A DNA stretch of 33,389 bases. Origin: an uncultured Lachnospiraceae bacterium. Lineage in GTDB: Bacteria > Bacillota > Clostridia > Lachnospirales > Lachnospiraceae. Made by a program: the position numbers and the translations under genes. The notes under the pieces were generated by a model that worked only from the letters and a program-made list of their open reading frames with translations, did not search any database and was not told the DNA's origin. Below are positions 31,651-33,389 of the stretch, in pieces. Location: the NCBI GenBank assembly GCA_910586315.1, contig CAJUIP010000037.1, positions 1 to 33,389 of the forward strand. The letters are read 5' to 3'. Numbering within the stretch: the stretch's first letter is position 1; each line of letters opens with the position of its first letter.

Positions 31651-33312
31651 TTATCCTTTCACAATCATATCCTTAACGGAACGTCCCGGCGGAATCATCG
31701 GCAGAACCTTTTCATCCATGTCGATGTGACAGTCAATAAGAACGGGACCCGTTTCTTTTTCCGCCGCATCCAGGGCCGTCTTCAGGTCATCCATGGTGCA
31801 GGCGGCAAAGCCTTCGGCTCCGAAAGCTCTGGCAAGGGCCGGAAAGTCGGTGCTTCGATCCAAAGTCGTCTGGGAATAATGGCAGTCATAAAAAATGGTC
31901 TGCCACTGTCTTACCATTCCCAACACATCGTTGTTCATGATCACAATCGTAATGGGGAGCTGCTGCTTCACAGCCGTAACCATTTCATTTAAATTCATGC
32001 CGAAGCTGCCGTCTCCTGTGAAAAGGACCGTACGCTTTCTTCCATTTGCGATGCAGCCGCCGATAGCCGCGCCAAGGCCGTAGCCCATGGTCCCAAGACC
32101 GCCGGATGTAAGAAGCGTTTTGGGCCTTTCAAATCGATAGTACTGCATGGTCCACATTTGATGCTGGCCCACGTCGGTAGCCACAACCGTATCCGGTCCG
32201 CTTCGGCGGTTCACCTCCTCAATGATGGTCTGAGGCCCGAACTCCTTCGGTGCGGGAAGCACTGCCGCGCTTTTATATTCCTCCACCTGGGCAACCCACT
32301 CTGGATGTTCATATTTCGGAGTCACTGCCAGGATTTCTTTTAACGTTTCCTTCACATCCCCCCACATGCTCATATCCGGACTTACATTTTTTCCAATTTC
32401 TGCACGGTCTATGTCAATATGGACCGTCATACATTTCTTTGTATATTCATTCAGATCACCTGTGGCGCGGTCTGAAAATCTTACACCGATGGCCAAAAGC
32501 AGATCACATTCCGACTGAGCCTTGATGGAGGCATATTTTCCATGCATCCCGCACATTCCCAAATTTAAGGGATAGGAAGCCGGAACGGAAGTAAGGCCCA
32601 TCATGCTAAGTCCCACCGGAGCGTCCAAACGTCTGGACAGCTCTAAAATCTCTTCCTCGGCACAGGAGGCGACTACGCCTCCGCCTGCATAGATAAAGGG
32701 TTTCTTTGCCTTTTTTACCATCTCCAGAAATTCTTCCATATTATTAGTGCTCTTTGGCCATTTCTTGGCCACGGACGGCGCCTTCATATCTTCCGCATAC
32801 TCACACTCATTGACCTGCACATCCTTCGGAATATCAATGAGAACCGGGCCCTTTCTGCCTGTGTTGGCAATCTCGAAGGCCTCAATGATAGTCCTTTGCA
32901 AATCTCTCACGTCGCGGACCATGAAGTTGTGCTTTACCACCGGCTGAGTGACTCCTACAATATCGACTTCCTGAAAAGAATCCTTTCCCAGATTCTTTAC
33001 TGCAACGTTTCCTGTGATGGCTACCATGGGAACAGAATCCAGATAAGCGTTTGCGATTCCGGTTACCAGATTTGTGGCTCCGGGTCCGCTGGTCGCCAAA
33101 ACCACTCCTGTCCGTCCGCTGGCCCTTGCATACCCGTCCGCCGCATGGGCCGCCCCCTGTTCATGGGCCGTCAGGACGTGTTGGATTCTGTCGGAAGCCA
33201 GATAAAGCTCGTCATAAATATTGAGGACCGATCCGCCCGGATAGCCAAAGATTACTTTTACTCCCTGATGAATCAGCTCCTCCACCAGAATTCGCGCACC
33301 GTTCATTTTCAT
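31651..33312 (-). CDS. ilvB: Acetolactate synthase large (catalytic) subunit
   Basis: 553 residues, the full length of the thiamine-diphosphate enzyme. It condenses two pyruvates, or pyruvate and 2-oxobutyrate, in the first committed step of valine, leucine and isoleucine synthesis. The activating Glu51 is in TAHEQGAAHAADGYARASG; GPGATNLVTGIANAYLDSVPMVAITG follows. The C-terminal cofactor site is FTGDGSFGMNLNEMVTAVKQQLPITIVIMNN (GDG...NN motif). GGGGA precedes the ATG at 33312; a second in-frame ATG two codons later is an alternative. It heads ilvB-ilvN-ilvC. Only 77 nt upstream are visible, with no T-box or attenuator in that stretch, so the promoter and leader probably lie mostly outside the window. 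Confidence 0.98.
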   Translation of the reverse strand: MKMNGARILVEELIHQGVKVIFGYPGGSVLNIYDELYLASDRIQHVLTAHEQGAAHAADGYARASGRTGVVLATSGPGATNLVTGIANAYLDSVPMVAITGNVAVKNLGKDSFQEVDIVGVTQPVVKHNFMVRDVRDLQRTIIEAFEIANTGRKGPVLIDIPKDVQVNECEYAEDMKAPSVAKKWPKSTNNMEEFLEMVKKAKKPFIYAGGGVVASCAEEEILELSRRLDAPVGLSMMGLTSVPASYPLNLGMCGMHGKYASIKAQSECDLLLAIGVRFSDRATGDLNEYTKKCMTVHIDIDRAEIGKNVSPDMSMWGDVKETLKEILAVTPKYEHPEWVAQVEEYKSAAVLPAPKEFGPQTIIEEVNRRSGPDTVVATDVGQHQMWTMQYYRFERPKTLLTSGGLGTMGYGLGAAIGGCIANGRKRTVLFTGDGSFGMNLNEMVTAVKQQLPITIVIMNNDVLGMVRQWQTIFYDCHYSQTTLDRSTDFPALARAFGAEGFAACTMDDLKTALDAAEKETGPVLIDCHIDMDEKVLPMIPPGRSVKDMIVKG

Positions 33313-33389
33313 AAAAATTCCCCTATCTTGATTTTGGTAGTGTCAAATACTATCCTATTTTTTGTTACTCAAACCTTTATTTTATGGGA

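Noticed and set aside
33313..33389. T-box or leucine attenuator before ilvB
   Set aside because: Only 77 nt are visible and no specifier loop, T-box sequence or terminator is present in them.

Overview
The window looks like chromosome of a spore-forming, obligately anaerobic Clostridia member in the Lachnospiraceae, near Clostridium symbiosum/Enterocloster. The evidence is a clostridial Spo0A, plus a pyruvate phosphate dikinase and a small hexameric glutamate dehydrogenase that closely resemble, from memory, the C. symbiosum enzymes. Promoters are low-GC sigma-A type and Shine-Dalgarno sites are strong. Most genes lie on the minus strand. No tRNA, rRNA, CRISPR array, phage gene or transposase gene was found.

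Layout, left to right. (1) 1-2913: the 5' part of gdhA (minus, cut by the window edge), divergent from a winged-helix regulator. Their two promoters share an overlapping -35 region, and gdhA appears to have a long structured leader. (2) 3092-3955: a DUF2325 protein and a DtxR/MntR-like metal regulator, divergent, with two near-identical palindromic operators between them. (3) 4033-9269: a NarL-type two-component system, an unknown polytopic membrane protein with five 33-bp repeats in its first loop, and a DUF2238/YjdF-like membrane protein. (4) 9411-20840: a MocR regulator followed by an apparent eight-gene minus-strand operon. The operon holds a UcpA-like SDR, GcvPA-like and GcvPB-like PLP proteins, an AcoX/NAD-kinase-like protein, a YtcJ-like amidohydrolase, and a TRAP transporter (DctP, DctQ, DctM). 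(5) 20915-26637: ppdK, a divergent PAP2 protein, glgA and spo0A. (6) 26827-33312: a DUF815 AAA+ ATPase behind the branched-chain amino acid genes ilvB-ilvN-ilvC-ilvD.

The most unusual part is region 4. The GcvPA/GcvPB pair is not with gcvT, gcvH or lpd, and the catalytic subunit has lost the glycine-rich loop that normally follows the PLP lysine. The surrounding genes are catabolic (uptake of an organic acid, amide hydrolysis, alcohol/ketone oxidoreduction). Upstream of the first gene are two direct repeats 22 bp apart next to a TATAAT box, the kind of site expected for a MocR activator. The inference is a dedicated uptake and degradation pathway for an amino-acid-like or N-acylated carboxylate, using a repurposed glycine-decarboxylase-like enzyme. 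The substrate cannot be read from the sequence.

Other structured DNA includes a ~165-bp imperfect inverted repeat between the MocR gene and the SDR operon. The ilvC-ilvD gap holds three and a half 37-bp tandem repeats followed by a long hairpin. Several palindromes overlap promoters (two-component system, ppdK, DUF2238 gene) and look like operators.
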